64,000 bases of DNA from the NCBI RefSeq assembly GCF_019679455.1, contig NZ_JAIEZQ010000003.1, positions 186,001 through 250,000 on the forward strand. The letters are read 5' to 3'. Origin of the DNA: Nocardioides jiangsuensis (GTDB lineage Bacteria; Actinomycetota; Actinomycetes; Propionibacteriales; Nocardioidaceae). Below, piece after piece: positions 18,518 to 27,104 of this stretch (position 1 is its first letter; each line of letters starts with the position of its first letter). Both the position numbers and the translations under genes were made by a program. The notes under the pieces are model-generated. The model was not told the origin of the DNA, ran no database searches, and was given only the letters and a program-made list of their open reading frames with translations.

Positions 18518-20008
18518 TCAGGCCGTGGTCGTCGCGGGACGCGGCGAGCCGGAGGCGTGGTCGCTCTCCTCGGCGGTGAGCGGCTGGGCGATGCTCTCGA
18601 GCGACTGCCCCTCCGCCTTGACGCCGAGGACCACCTCGGCGACGCCGCCGGCCACCATCAGCGCCGCGCCGATGAAGTAGCCGAGCGCGATCTGGGTGAT
18701 GTCCTTGCTCGCCGAGGCGTTCTCGATCAGCGCGCCGAAGAGCAGCGGGCCGCTGATGCCGCCGACCGCCGTACCGATGGCGTAGAAGAACGCGATGCAC
18801 AGCGCGCGGGTCTCCATCGGGAACACCTCGCTGGCGGTGAGGTACGCCGCGCTGGCGCCCGCCGAGGCGAAGAAGAAGATGATCGCGCCCATCATGGTCA
18901 GGGTGACCGCGTTCAGGTCACCGAGGATGAAGCCGGTGAAGCCGAGCAGGACACCCGAGAGGATGTAGGTGCCGGCGATCATCTTGACCCGGCCCAGCGA
19001 GTCGAACAGCGGGCTCAGCATCAGCGCGCCGAGGAAGTTGCTGGCGGCGAAGACGGCGATGTACCAGCCGACCTGCTCCACGCCCATGAACGTGCCGAGG
19101 GTGTCGCCGTAGGTGAAGAAGAAGGCGTTGTAGAGGAACGCCTGGCCCACGAAGAGCGAGAAGCAGAGGATGGTCCGCTTCGGGTAGAGGGTGAACACGG
19201 TCCGCGCGATCAGCCCGATCCCGATCGACTTCCGCTGACGGATGGTCAGGGTGTCCGAGACGCTCGGCAGGTCGCGGCCGGTCTCCTCGCGCACGGTGCC
19301 CTCGATCTCGGAGACGATCCGCTCGCTCTCCTCCTCGCGGCCGTGGATGAACAGCCAACGGGGGCTCTCCGGGACGTTGCGGCGGACGACCAGGATGCCG
19401 ACCGCGAGGATCGCGCCGAGGCCGAACGCGAGGCGCCAGCCCCACTCGGGGTTGATCACGGTCGGGTCGAGCAGCGGGATGGTGAGCAGCGAGCCGGCGG
19501 CGGCGCCGACCCAGAACGAGCCGTTGATCGCGACGTCGACCCGGCCGCGGTACCTCGCGGGGATCAGCTCGTCGATCGCGGAGTTGATCGCGGCGTACTC
19601 GCCGCCGATGCCCGCCCCGGTGAGGAAGCGGCAGAAGAAGTACCACATCGGGTTCATCGAGAACGCGGTGAGCACGGTGGCCACCGTGTAGACGGCCAGG
19701 GTGAGCAGGAACAGCTTCTTCCGGCCGAACCGGTCGGTGAGCTGGCCGAAGAACAGAGCGCCGACGCAGGCGCCGGCGACGTACACCGCACCCGCGAGAC
19801 CGACGTCGAAGCTGCTCAGACCGAGGCCGGTCTTCTCCTCCTGGAGGGCCGCCGACATCGAGCCGACGATGGTGACCTCGAGCCCGTCGAGGATCCAGAC
19901 GGTGCCCAGGCCGATCACCACGAGCCAGTGCCACCTGGCCCAGGGCAACCGGTCGAGCCGGGCGGGGATGTCGGTTGTGATCCGACCTGTTTCTACTCCA
20001 GATGACAT
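18518..20008 (-). CDS. MFS transporter, sugar/metabolite-proton symporter type
   Basis: A 496-residue membrane protein with 12 predicted helices. Major facilitator signatures: GQLTDRFGRKKLFLL between helices 2 and 3, GEYAAINSAIDELIPARYRG after helix 4, VPESPRWLF before the central loop, and FDSLGRVKMIAGTY as the second-half repeat. This pattern fits the sugar porter or metabolite:H+ symporter branches, hence uptake of an organic acid or sugar-like solute; the substrate is not readable. It is divergent from an amidase-SDR pair, separated by 112 bp that hold an inverted repeat. Confidence 0.9.
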   Translation of the reverse strand: MSSGVETGRITTDIPARLDRLPWARWHWLVVIGLGTVWILDGLEVTIVGSMSAALQEEKTGLGLSSFDVGLAGAVYVAGACVGALFFGQLTDRFGRKKLFLLTLAVYTVATVLTAFSMNPMWYFFCRFLTGAGIGGEYAAINSAIDELIPARYRGRVDVAINGSFWVGAAAGSLLTIPLLDPTVINPEWGWRLAFGLGAILAVGILVVRRNVPESPRWLFIHGREEESERIVSEIEGTVREETGRDLPSVSDTLTIRQRKSIGIGLIARTVFTLYPKRTILCFSLFVGQAFLYNAFFFTYGDTLGTFMGVEQVGWYIAVFAASNFLGALMLSPLFDSLGRVKMIAGTYILSGVLLGFTGFILGDLNAVTLTMMGAIIFFFASAGASAAYLTASEVFPMETRALCIAFFYAIGTAVGGISGPLLFGALIENASASKDITQIALGYFIGAALMVAGGVAEVVLGVKAEGQSLESIAQPLTAEESDHASGSPRPATTTA

Positions 20009-20083
20009 GGTGGCTCTCCCGTGCAGTCAGAACGTGTCTTCGTTTGTGACGCCGCTCACGCTCATACCCAGGTCGGGGCGGCG

Positions 20084-20101
20084 GTATGCGTGGCGGCATA
20101 C
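20084..20101. promoter_or_regulatory. inverted repeat, possible operator between MFS and amidase genes
   Basis: GTATGC-N6-GCATAC (20084-20101) is a perfect 6+6 dyad lying just upstream of the -10-like TACGGT before the amidase. It could be bound by a regulator encoded elsewhere or by the small winged-helix-like protein at 18247. Confidence 0.4.
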
Positions 20102-20107
20102 GCCCAG

Positions 20108-20113
20108 TACGGT
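20108..20113 (+). promoter_or_regulatory. -10-like hexamer of a probable leaderless transcript
   Basis: TACGGT ends 7 bases before ATG at 20121, with no ribosome binding site between. Confidence 0.4.
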
Positions 20114-20120
20114 CGCTTCC

Positions 20121-21536
20121 ATGACGGACGAGACGTTCTACGCCGGGGTGTCGGAGCAGGCGCGGCTGCTGCGGAAGGGCGCGGTCTCCGCGCGTGAGCT
20201 CCTCGACGGCTGCCTGGACCGGGTGGACCGGGTCGACGGACGGCTGCACGCCTTCACCGTGGTGCTCCGCGAGGAGGCGAGGGCGGAGGCTGACGCCCGG
20301 GACGCGGCGCGGTCGCGCGGGGAGGACCTCGGGCCGCTGCACGGAGTGCCGGTGGCGATCAAGGAGGAGCTCGACGTGGCCGGCCAGGTCACCACCTTCG
20401 GGGGCCGCGCGAACACCCGCCCGGCGGCCGCGGACGGCGAGGTCGTGCGGCGGCTCCGGGCCGCGGGCGCCGTCGTGGTCGGCAAGACCGCGATGCCGGA
20501 GTTCGGGCAGTGGCCGTTCACCGAGTCCACCGCGTACGGCCTCACCCGCAACCCCTGGGACACCACCCGGTCCACGGGCGGCTCCAGCGGCGGCAGCGCC
20601 GCGGCGGTCGCCGCGGGCCTGGTCCCGGTCGGCATCGGCGGCGACGGGGGAGGGTCGATCCGGATCCCGGCGGCCTGCTGCGGGCTGTACGGCCTCAAGC
20701 CCCAGCGCGGCCGGGTCACCAGCGCTCCGCACCCGCACCTGTGGTGGTCGCTGGGCACCACCGGCCCGCTGACCCGCGGCGTGCTCGACAGTGCGCTCGT
20801 GTACGACGTGATCCGCGGCGCCATGCCCGGCGACCGTTTCCACGCCGACGAACCGTCCTCGTCGTTCGTCGACGCGGTCCGGGCGGCCGAGGGGACGGTG
20901 CGCCCGCTGCGCATCGGCTGGTCCACCAGGTCCGCGGTCCGGGGCTTCCGCGCCGAGCTGGAGCACATCCACGCCGTGCACGAGACCGCGTCCCTGCTGG
21001 AGCGGCTCGGCCACCACGTGGAGGAGGTCGACCCGCACTACCCCGACAGCACCGCGGCGTTCGTGCCGCAGTTCTTCGGCGGGGTGCGCGCCGAGGCCGA
21101 CGAGGTCGAGCACCCCGAGCTGCTCGAGCGGCGCACCCGCGAGACGCTGCGCCTCGGTGCGTGGGTCCGCCCGCGCACCGTCGAGTGGGCGATCCGGCAG
21201 GGCGAGAAGGTGGCCGCGAAGGTGAACCGGGTCTTCGACACCCACGACCTGCTGCTCACGCCCACGATCGCCTCGCGGCCGCCGGAGGTCGGCGTCCTGG
21301 ACGGCGCGGGCGCGCTGCGCGCGGCGTGGAAGGCGCAGCCGATGATCGCCTTCACCGCGCTGTGGAACATCACCGGCAACCCCGCCGCGGCGGTCCCGGC
21401 CGGCTTCGGCTCGGACGGCCTGCCGCTGTCGGTGCAGCTGGTCGGCCGGCCGCACGACGAGCCCACCGTGCTCACCGTCTCCGCGCAGCTCGAGCAGGCC
21501 CGGCCGTGGGCCGACGCCCGGCCGGGGCTCGCATGA
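20121..21536 (+). CDS. amidase-signature family amidase
   Basis: A 471-residue serine amidase. The Ser-cisSer-Lys triad is visible: Lys in GVPVAIKEELDVAG, the cis-Ser region STGGSSGGSAAAVAAG, and the nucleophile in GIGGDGGGSIRIPA. The C-terminal block ITGNPAAAVPAGFGSDGLPL is typical. The enzyme hydrolyses carboxamides; it is not the GatA subunit because no GatC/GatB gene is near. ATGA overlap with the next gene (a short-chain dehydrogenase) makes a two-gene unit divergent from an MFS transporter, suggesting joint uptake and breakdown of an amide compound (inference). Confidence 0.9.
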   Translation: MTDETFYAGVSEQARLLRKGAVSARELLDGCLDRVDRVDGRLHAFTVVLREEARAEADARDAARSRGEDLGPLHGVPVAIKEELDVAGQVTTFGGRANTRPAAADGEVVRRLRAAGAVVVGKTAMPEFGQWPFTESTAYGLTRNPWDTTRSTGGSSGGSAAAVAAGLVPVGIGGDGGGSIRIPAACCGLYGLKPQRGRVTSAPHPHLWWSLGTTGPLTRGVLDSALVYDVIRGAMPGDRFHADEPSSSFVDAVRAAEGTVRPLRIGWSTRSAVRGFRAELEHIHAVHETASLLERLGHHVEEVDPHYPDSTAAFVPQFFGGVRAEADEVEHPELLERRTRETLRLGAWVRPRTVEWAIRQGEKVAAKVNRVFDTHDLLLTPTIASRPPEVGVLDGAGALRAAWKAQPMIAFTALWNITGNPAAAVPAGFGSDGLPLSVQLVGRPHDEPTVLTVSAQLEQARPWADARPGLA

Positions 21537-22432
21537 GCGGGCTGCTGCTCACCACGCCCAAGGCCTGGGCGCGGCGCGCCGTACGCCTGCTGCCCGGGGT
21601 CGACCCGGCTAGCCCGTTGAAGGGCAGGACGGTGCTGGTCACCGGCGCCTCGTCGGGGATCGGCGAGGCCACCGCGCTCGCCGTCGCCGCCCGCGGCGCG
21701 ACCCCGGTGCTGGTGGCCCGGCGCGCGGACGAGCTGGCCCGGGTGGTCGCGCGGATCGAGGCGGCAGGCGGCACGGCGTACGCCCACCCCTGCGACCTCA
21801 CCGACCCCCGCGCGGTCGACCGGCTGGTCGAGACGGTGCTGCGCGTGCACGGCGGCGTGGACATGCTGGTCAACAACGCCGGGCGCTCGATCCGCCGGTC
21901 GGTGGCGCTGTCCTACGACCGGATGCACGACTACGAGCGGACGATGGCGATCAACTACTTCGCGCCGGTGCGGCTGGTGCTCGGGCTGCTGCCGCACATG
22001 CGCGAGCAGCGCTTCGGTCACGTGGTGAACATCGTGACCTGGGGCGTGCAGGTGAAGGCGCCGAAGTTCTCCGCCTACATCGCCTCGAAGACCGCGCTCG
22101 ACTCCTTCAGCCGGATCGTGGGGCGGGAGGCGTACGGCGACGGGGTCACCTTCACCAACGTCCGGCTGTCCCTGGTGCGCACCGACATGATCGGGCCGAC
22201 CGACCTCTACGCGCGCACGCCCGCGCTGAGCCCGGAGCAGGCGGCGGCGAAGGTGGTGCGGGCGCTGGAGGAGCGGCCGCTGACCGTGAACACCCTCGCC
22301 GGGTCGGTCGCGGAGGTGCTCAACCTGGTCGCGCCGCGGCTGTCGGACGCGCTGAGCCACGCGGCCGCCGTACGCTTCCCCGACTCGCCCGCGGCGGCGC
22401 GGCACGTGACCGAGGAGCGCCCAACCGGCTGA
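21533..22432 (+). CDS. short-chain dehydrogenase/reductase, acyl-reductase-like, Thr at the Ser position
   Basis: A 299-residue classical SDR. NAD(P)-binding TGASSGIGEATAL at about residues 38-50, MLVNNAGRS, then HVVNIVTWGVQVKAPKFSAY and ASKTALDSFSR. The YxxxK motif is intact (YIASK), but the position 13 residues before the Tyr, normally the catalytic Ser, is Thr (IVTWG). The C-terminal region after the core is longer than in simple SDRs and resembles fatty-acyl reductase or wax-metabolism SDRs. It overlaps the amidase stop (ATGA). Substrate unknown. Confidence 0.88.
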   Translation: MSGLLLTTPKAWARRAVRLLPGVDPASPLKGRTVLVTGASSGIGEATALAVAARGATPVLVARRADELARVVARIEAAGGTAYAHPCDLTDPRAVDRLVETVLRVHGGVDMLVNNAGRSIRRSVALSYDRMHDYERTMAINYFAPVRLVLGLLPHMREQRFGHVVNIVTWGVQVKAPKFSAYIASKTALDSFSRIVGREAYGDGVTFTNVRLSLVRTDMIGPTDLYARTPALSPEQAAAKVVRALEERPLTVNTLAGSVAEVLNLVAPRLSDALSHAAAVRFPDSPAAARHVTEERPTG

Positions 22433-22460
22433 GCGCCGACGTCCCGCGGCGGCCACAAGG

Positions 22461-23516
22461 TCAGCTGGCCTTCTTCGCGGTCTTCTTGGCGGTGGTCTTC
22501 TTCGCGGTGGAGGACTTGCCCGCGGACTTCTTCGCGGCCGCCTTCTTGGCCGGGGCCTTCTTCGCGGCTGCCTTCTTGGTGGACGACGAGGTCGTGGCGG
22601 ACTTCTTCGTGGCCGTCTTGGTGCCGCCCCCGCCGGACGCCGCCTCCTCGGACGCGGCCTCCTCGGCCGGCTCCTCGCCGGCGGACTCGCCGGCGGGCTC
22701 GGCGGCCGCGGTGGTCTCGGAGGACGCGCTCTCCCCGCGGGAGGTCTTCGCCGCGTCGACGCTGCGCTGCAGGGCCGCGAGCAGGTCGACCACCTCGCCG
22801 GTGCTCTCCTTCGCCGCAGGGGCGTGCTTGACCTCGCCGCCCTCGAGCTTGGCCTGCACGATCGCCTCGACCGCTCCGCGGTAGTCGTCCTCGTACTCGG
22901 TCGAGTCGTAGTCGCCGGCCAGGGTGTCGACGAGCAGCCGGGCCATCTTCAGCTCCTGCGGCTTGACCTCGCTCTCCTTGGCGTCGAGGCCGGCGAAGTC
23001 GGGCTTGCGGATCTCGTCGGGCCACATCATCGTCTGGAGCACGATCACGTCGTCGCGCACGCGCAGCACCGCGGTGCTGGTGCGGTTGCGCAGGGCGACG
23101 GTGACCACCGCCATCCGGTCGGCCTCCTTGAGCGACTCGCGCAGCAGCGCGTAGGGCTTGGCGGCGGCCTTGTCGGGCTCGAGGTAGTAGGACTTCTCCA
23201 GCAGCAGCGGGTCGATCTGCTCGCTGGGCACGAACTTCTCCACCGAGATCTCGCGGCTGCTCGAGGAGGGCAGCTCGGCGAGGTCGTCGTCGTCGAGGAT
23301 CACCATCTGGCCGTCGTCGGTCTCGTAGCCCTTGGCGATGTCGGCGTACGCGACCTCCTCACCGTCGATGCTGCACACGCGCTGGTACTTGATCCGGCCG
23401 CCGTCCTTGGCGTGCACCTGACGGAACTGCACGTCGTGGCTCTCGGTCGCCGCGTAGAGCTTGACCGGCACGCTGACCAGGCCGAACGACACGGCGCCCT
23501 TCCAGATGGCACGCAC
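22461..23516 (-). CDS. ku: non-homologous end-joining protein Ku
   Basis: A 351-residue bacterial Ku, the homodimeric ring that threads onto DNA ends and recruits ligase. The N-terminus (MRAIWKGAVSFGLVSVPVKL) and core YQRVCSIDGEEVAYADIAKGY are diagnostic. The core ends near residue 255; then come a Ser/Glu/Ala-rich linker and a roughly 55-residue Lys/Ala/Pro tail of histone-H1-like repeats (KKAAAKKAPAKKAAAKK), as in Ku of other actinobacteria, where such tails bind DNA. It is divergent from the ligase gene (62 bp), forming an NHEJ divergon. Confidence 0.97.
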   Translation of the reverse strand: MRAIWKGAVSFGLVSVPVKLYAATESHDVQFRQVHAKDGGRIKYQRVCSIDGEEVAYADIAKGYETDDGQMVILDDDDLAELPSSSSREISVEKFVPSEQIDPLLLEKSYYLEPDKAAAKPYALLRESLKEADRMAVVTVALRNRTSTAVLRVRDDVIVLQTMMWPDEIRKPDFAGLDAKESEVKPQELKMARLLVDTLAGDYDSTEYEDDYRGAVEAIVQAKLEGGEVKHAPAAKESTGEVVDLLAALQRSVDAAKTSRGESASSETTAAAEPAGESAGEEPAEEAASEEAASGGGGTKTATKKSATTSSSTKKAAAKKAPAKKAAAKKSAGKSSTAKKTTAKKTAKKAS

Positions 23517-23566
23517 GTGGGGTCCCCTCTCTGCCGCGGTGCGACACGATGCACCGGCCTGTAGGT

Positions 23567-23572
23567 CAGGAT
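23567..23572 (+). promoter_or_regulatory. -10-like hexamer of a probable leaderless transcript
   Basis: CAGGAT ends 6 bases before ATG at 23579, and there is no Shine-Dalgarno. It lies in the 62-bp region shared with the divergent ku gene. Confidence 0.35.
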
Positions 23573-23578
23573 GGACCC

Positions 23579-24505
23579 ATGCGCCCGATGCTGGCTAGTC
23601 GAGGAACGGTCGTACCCACTGGACCGGGCTGGATGCACGAGGTGAAGTGGGACGGCATGCGCGTGCTCGCTGAGGTCCGCGACGGCGTCCTGCGGCTGTG
23701 GTCGCGCAACGAGAACGACGTGACCGCGAGCTTCCCGGAGCTGCACGACCTCGGCGGGCTCGGCCACGACGTGCTGCTCGACGGGGAGGTCGTCGCGATG
23801 GCCGGGGGAGTCCCGACGTTCGGCGCACTGGCGGACCGGATGCACGTCGGCAACGTGCAGCGGGCGCGGGTGCTCGCGGAGGCCAACCCGGTGACGCTGA
23901 TCGTGTTCGACCTGCTCGAGCTCGACGGCCGGGACCTGACCAGCGAGCCGCTGAGCGTCCGCCGCAAGACGCTGGAGTCGCTGGGTCTGTCCGGGCCGCG
24001 CTGGCAGGTGCCGGGCACGTACGACGACGGGCCGGCCCTGGTGCGGGCCACCGTGGAGCAGGGGCTCGAGGGCGTGGTGAGCAAGAAGCTCGACTCGCGC
24101 TACCTCCCCGGCCGGCGCAGCCCCGACTGGCTGAAGTTCCCGAACCGGCCGTCCCAGTCGTACGTCGTCGGCGGCTGGCGCTACGAGACCGACAGCACGA
24201 GCCGGGTGGGCGCCCTGCTCGTCGGGGAGCCCGGTCCGGAGGGCCTGCTCTACCGCGGCCGGGTGGGCAGCGGGATCGCCGGGCGGCGGGGGCAGCAGCT
24301 CAAGGAGCTGCTCGGGCCGCTGTGCGCGGACGCGCCCCCCTTCTGCGACGAGGTGCCGCGGGTCGACGCCGTCGGTACGGTCTGGGTGCGTCCCGGGCTC
24401 GTGGTCGAGCTGGCCTCGCTCGGGCTCACCCGCGGCGGGCGGCTGCGGCAGCCGAGCTACCTGGGCGTGCGGACCGACCTGTCACCCGACGACCTGGGGA
24501 AGTGA
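23579..24505 (+). CDS. stand-alone ATP-dependent DNA ligase (LigD ligase-domain type)
   Basis: A 308-residue ATP-dependent DNA ligase. Motif I with the adenylated Lys23 is EVKWDGMRVL; motif III is VTLIVFDLLELDG; motif IV EGVVSKKLDSRY; motif V DWLKFPNR; an OB-fold follows (YVVGGWRYE, YRGRVGSGI). It matches the ligase part of LigD but has no fused polymerase or phosphoesterase domain. The polymerase is encoded by the next gene (GTGA overlap). With Ku across the promoter this forms a split LigD end-joining system. ATG at 23579 was preferred to the in-frame ATG at 23549, which adds ten poorly conserved residues. Confidence 0.93.
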   Translation: MRPMLASRGTVVPTGPGWMHEVKWDGMRVLAEVRDGVLRLWSRNENDVTASFPELHDLGGLGHDVLLDGEVVAMAGGVPTFGALADRMHVGNVQRARVLAEANPVTLIVFDLLELDGRDLTSEPLSVRRKTLESLGLSGPRWQVPGTYDDGPALVRATVEQGLEGVVSKKLDSRYLPGRRSPDWLKFPNRPSQSYVVGGWRYETDSTSRVGALLVGEPGPEGLLYRGRVGSGIAGRRGQQLKELLGPLCADAPPFCDEVPRVDAVGTVWVRPGLVVELASLGLTRGGRLRQPSYLGVRTDLSPDDLGK

Positions 24506-25440
24506 GCGCGACGGTGCCCAAGCAGCAGGAGCAGGAGGTGACCGTCGAGGTGGACGGGCACCGGCTGAAGATCAGCAACCTCGACAAGGTGCTCTACCCG
24601 GCCACCGGGACCACCAAGGGCGAGGTGCTGCACTACTACGCGCAGGTCGCGCCGGTGCTGCTGCCGCACCTCGCGGACCGGGCGGTGACCCGGATCCGGT
24701 GGCCCAACGGGACCGGGGAGGGCAGCTTCTTCGAGAAGAACCTGCCGCCGGGGGCGCCGGACTGGCTGCGCTACGAGACCGTCTCGTCGACCGGGTCGCG
24801 CGGTGGCGGCGACACGATCAGCTACCCGGTGGTCGAGAGCCTCGCGGCGCTGACCTACCTGGCTAACCTCGCCTCGCTCGAGCTGCACGTGCACCAGTGG
24901 ACGTTCGGCCGCAACCACCAGCCGAAGAACCCCGACCGGCTGGTCGTCGACCTCGACCCGGGTGCGCCCGCCGGCCTGCACGAGTGCGCCCAGGTGGCGC
25001 TGCTGGTGCGGGACAAGCTCGCCGACCTCGGCCTGGCGTCGGCGCCGGTGACGAGCGGCAGCAAGGGGCTGCACCTGTACGCCGCGCTGCCCGGGCGGAA
25101 GAACGCCGAGGAGGTGCGCGACCTCGCCCAGCAGATCGCCAAGGAGCTGTCCGGGTCGCACGCCGACCTGGTCCTGTGGCAGATGACCAAGGCGAAGCGG
25201 CCGGGCAAGGTGTTCCTCGACTGGAGCCAGAACACCGCGTCGAAGACCACGATCAGCCCGTACTCGCTGCGGGGGACCGACGCGCCGTACGTCGCCGCGC
25301 CGCGGACCTGGGCGGAGGTCGAGGAGGGGGCGGAGAAGAAGGACGCGCTGCGCCAGCTCGACCTGGACGCGGTGATGGAGCGGGTGGCCGCGGACGGGGA
25401 CGTGTTCGGCCGGGAGCTCGGTACGGCGCCGAAGGGCTGA
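24502..25440 (+). CDS. stand-alone LigD-type polymerase (archaeo-eukaryotic primase family)
   Basis: A 312-residue NHEJ polymerase that fills gaps and adds ribonucleotides at DNA breaks. Features: KISNLDKVLYPATGTTKGEV near residue 20 (5'-phosphate recognition region), the metal-binding LVVDLDPGAP (Asp-x-Asp) at about 148-156, GSKGLHLYAAL, and WSQNTASKTTISPYSLRG at the end. Length equals the polymerase domain of LigD with no extra domains. GTG at 24502 overlaps the ligase stop (GTGA); GTG at 24514 is an alternative. A large hairpin follows the stop. Confidence 0.93.
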   Translation: MSATVPKQQEQEVTVEVDGHRLKISNLDKVLYPATGTTKGEVLHYYAQVAPVLLPHLADRAVTRIRWPNGTGEGSFFEKNLPPGAPDWLRYETVSSTGSRGGGDTISYPVVESLAALTYLANLASLELHVHQWTFGRNHQPKNPDRLVVDLDPGAPAGLHECAQVALLVRDKLADLGLASAPVTSGSKGLHLYAALPGRKNAEEVRDLAQQIAKELSGSHADLVLWQMTKAKRPGKVFLDWSQNTASKTTISPYSLRGTDAPYVAAPRTWAEVEEGAEKKDALRQLDLDAVMERVAADGDVFGRELGTAPKG

Positions 25441-25474
25441 AGCCGCGGCGGCCGCCGTACGACGGTGGGTGGCT

Positions 25475-25522
25475 GACGTGCGAGCCCCGCCGCTCCCGAG
25501 ACACGGCGGGGGCCCGCACGTC
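25475..25522. terminator. long hairpin after the ligase-polymerase operon
   Basis: GACGTGCG...GCCCCGCC pairs with GGCGGGG...CGCACGTC, leaving a 13-nt loop and a small internal mismatch. It is convergent with the deacetylase gene, so it may act for both strands. A second dyad with arms GCCCGGGC follows at about 25585-25620. Confidence 0.65.
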
Positions 25523-25652
25523 GATTGCACAACCGAGGACCTTTTACCCAGGCTTGTGGTCGCTTAACCCAGGTGTCCGAGAATCTGCCCGGGCATGCGG
25601 CGGCACACCTGCCCGGGCGGGAAGCAGGGGTGCCGGTCGCGATCCGGTCGGC

Positions 25653-27104
25653 CTACCGGGTGATGGAGACCGTGACGCCCGCGGACGTGGTCGAGCCGCC
25701 CGCGACGTCCGTGGCCACCGCGGTCAGCGTGTGCTGCCGCACCGCGGCGTTGCGCACCCGCCAGGACACCGAGTACGTCGTCGTCCCGGTGGTGGGCGCG
25801 GTCGCGGTGCCCAGCGTCGTGGTCCCGTCGTAGAACACGACGCGCGCGATGCCGGAGGGGGCCCCGGAGCCGGTGCCCAGGTCCTGGGCGGTGGCGCTGA
25901 CGGTCACCGTGCCCGTGCGGCGGGCGATGGAGGATCCCGCGGTCGGGCTGGTGATGCTCACCGCGGGCGCGGCGGCGTCGAGCCGGACGGTCTGCGAGCG
26001 CGGCGTCTCGTCCAGCCCGGCGGCGTTGGTCGAGTAGTACCGCACCGTCGTCGTCTGTGTCACCGAGAACGGTCCGGCGTACTGGACCCTCGACCCGCTG
26101 GTTGTCGGGTCGCTCCCGTCGGTCGTGTAGTAGGTGGTGGTCGCCGATCCGACCGGGTCGGTCGCCGTGAGCGCCACCGAGACCGAGGTCTTGCGGTACC
26201 AGCCGGTCGAGCACGCCGCCTGGTCACAGGCGATGCTCGTGGTCGGTGCGGCGGGCGCCGGCGGCGGGGGAGGCGTGGAGGTGCCGCCCATGACCTCGCC
26301 CACGGTGCGCACGACGGTGCCGCTGGAGCTGCGCTGCTGGAGCCAGTCGAGGAAGGCGGTGAACGTCGCCGGGCTGAAGGAGTTGCTGCCGGTGCAGGAG
26401 GGGCAGACCCCGTGGAACACCAGCGGGACCCAGCCGCCGCCGTTGTTCTCGGCGTTGATGACCACGGTCTGGAGCTGCGCCAGGGTCGTGCTGCTCGTGG
26501 CGTCGAGGGCGGTCCGCAGCCGGTACGGGTTGGCCGGCGGGATGGTCTCGGCGTAGGCACACCCGCCGCAGTCGTCGCGCAGGCTGCCCACCCCGCGGCC
26601 GCTGGTGTAGCCGCAGGACTCGACGACCGACTGGGAAGTGGAGTTCGCCGCCGCGTAGGGGTAGGCGAACGACGTCACCGGGCCGAGCCCCCGGTCGACC
26701 AGGTTGGTCCGGTCGTCGCAGACCTCGCGGGTGGCCGTGGAGACGCTCACGTTGTTGAGGTTCACGTGGGTCAGGGTGTGGCCGCCGATCTCGTTGCCGG
26801 CGGCGTACAGCTCCTGGATCTGCGGCCAGGTCATGTAGTAGCTGGAGTCGCCGACCAGGTCGGAGTTGATGTAGAAGGTGCCCTTCATGCCCCGGCTCTG
26901 CAGCATCGGGAGCGTCGAGTAGTGGCTGGCCTGGCCGTCGTCGAAGGTCAGGCTGACCACCGTGGGTGACGCCGCCTGGGACTGCGGTACGCCGACGACG
27001 GCAGCGGCAAGACCCAGCAGGAGGACCGTCAGGACCCGGGTGAGAGCAGGTCCCCTCCGGTGTGGTGCCCGCTTCCCCGTAGATCCCTGCGCGCTCGATG
27101 ACAT
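25653..27104 (-). CDS. secreted polysaccharide deacetylase with C-terminal Ig-like domains
   Basis: A 483-residue exported protein. A Sec-type signal (VLTVLLLGLAAAVVGVPQSQ, cut near AQA-AS) leads into a NodB domain with VSLTFDDG (catalytic Asp and metal Asp) and IGGHTLTHVNL (metal His pair). After about residue 265 a Pro-rich linker (TPPPPPAPAAP) joins a chitobiase-like beta domain (TTTYYTTDGSDPTTSG, TTTVRYYSTNAAG) and a terminal Ig-like domain (APAVSITSPTAGSSI). It likely N-deacetylates a cell-wall or environmental polysaccharide outside the cell. Two cysteine-rich loops suggest disulfides. The start is followed upstream by a long non-coding gap. Confidence 0.92.
   Translation of the reverse strand: MSSSAQGSTGKRAPHRRGPALTRVLTVLLLGLAAAVVGVPQSQAASPTVVSLTFDDGQASHYSTLPMLQSRGMKGTFYINSDLVGDSSYYMTWPQIQELYAAGNEIGGHTLTHVNLNNVSVSTATREVCDDRTNLVDRGLGPVTSFAYPYAAANSTSQSVVESCGYTSGRGVGSLRDDCGGCAYAETIPPANPYRLRTALDATSSTTLAQLQTVVINAENNGGGWVPLVFHGVCPSCTGSNSFSPATFTAFLDWLQQRSSSGTVVRTVGEVMGGTSTPPPPPAPAAPTTSIACDQAACSTGWYRKTSVSVALTATDPVGSATTTYYTTDGSDPTTSGSRVQYAGPFSVTQTTTVRYYSTNAAGLDETPRSQTVRLDAAAPAVSITSPTAGSSIARRTGTVTVSATAQDLGTGSGAPSGIARVVFYDGTTTLGTATAPTTGTTTYSVSWRVRNAAVRQHTLTAVATDVAGGSTTSAGVTVSITR

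Noticed and set aside
18918-21455. An 845-codon minus-strand frame across the MFS gene and the amidase
   Set aside because: It overlaps two real genes in other frames and is Arg/Pro-rich low-complexity sequence.
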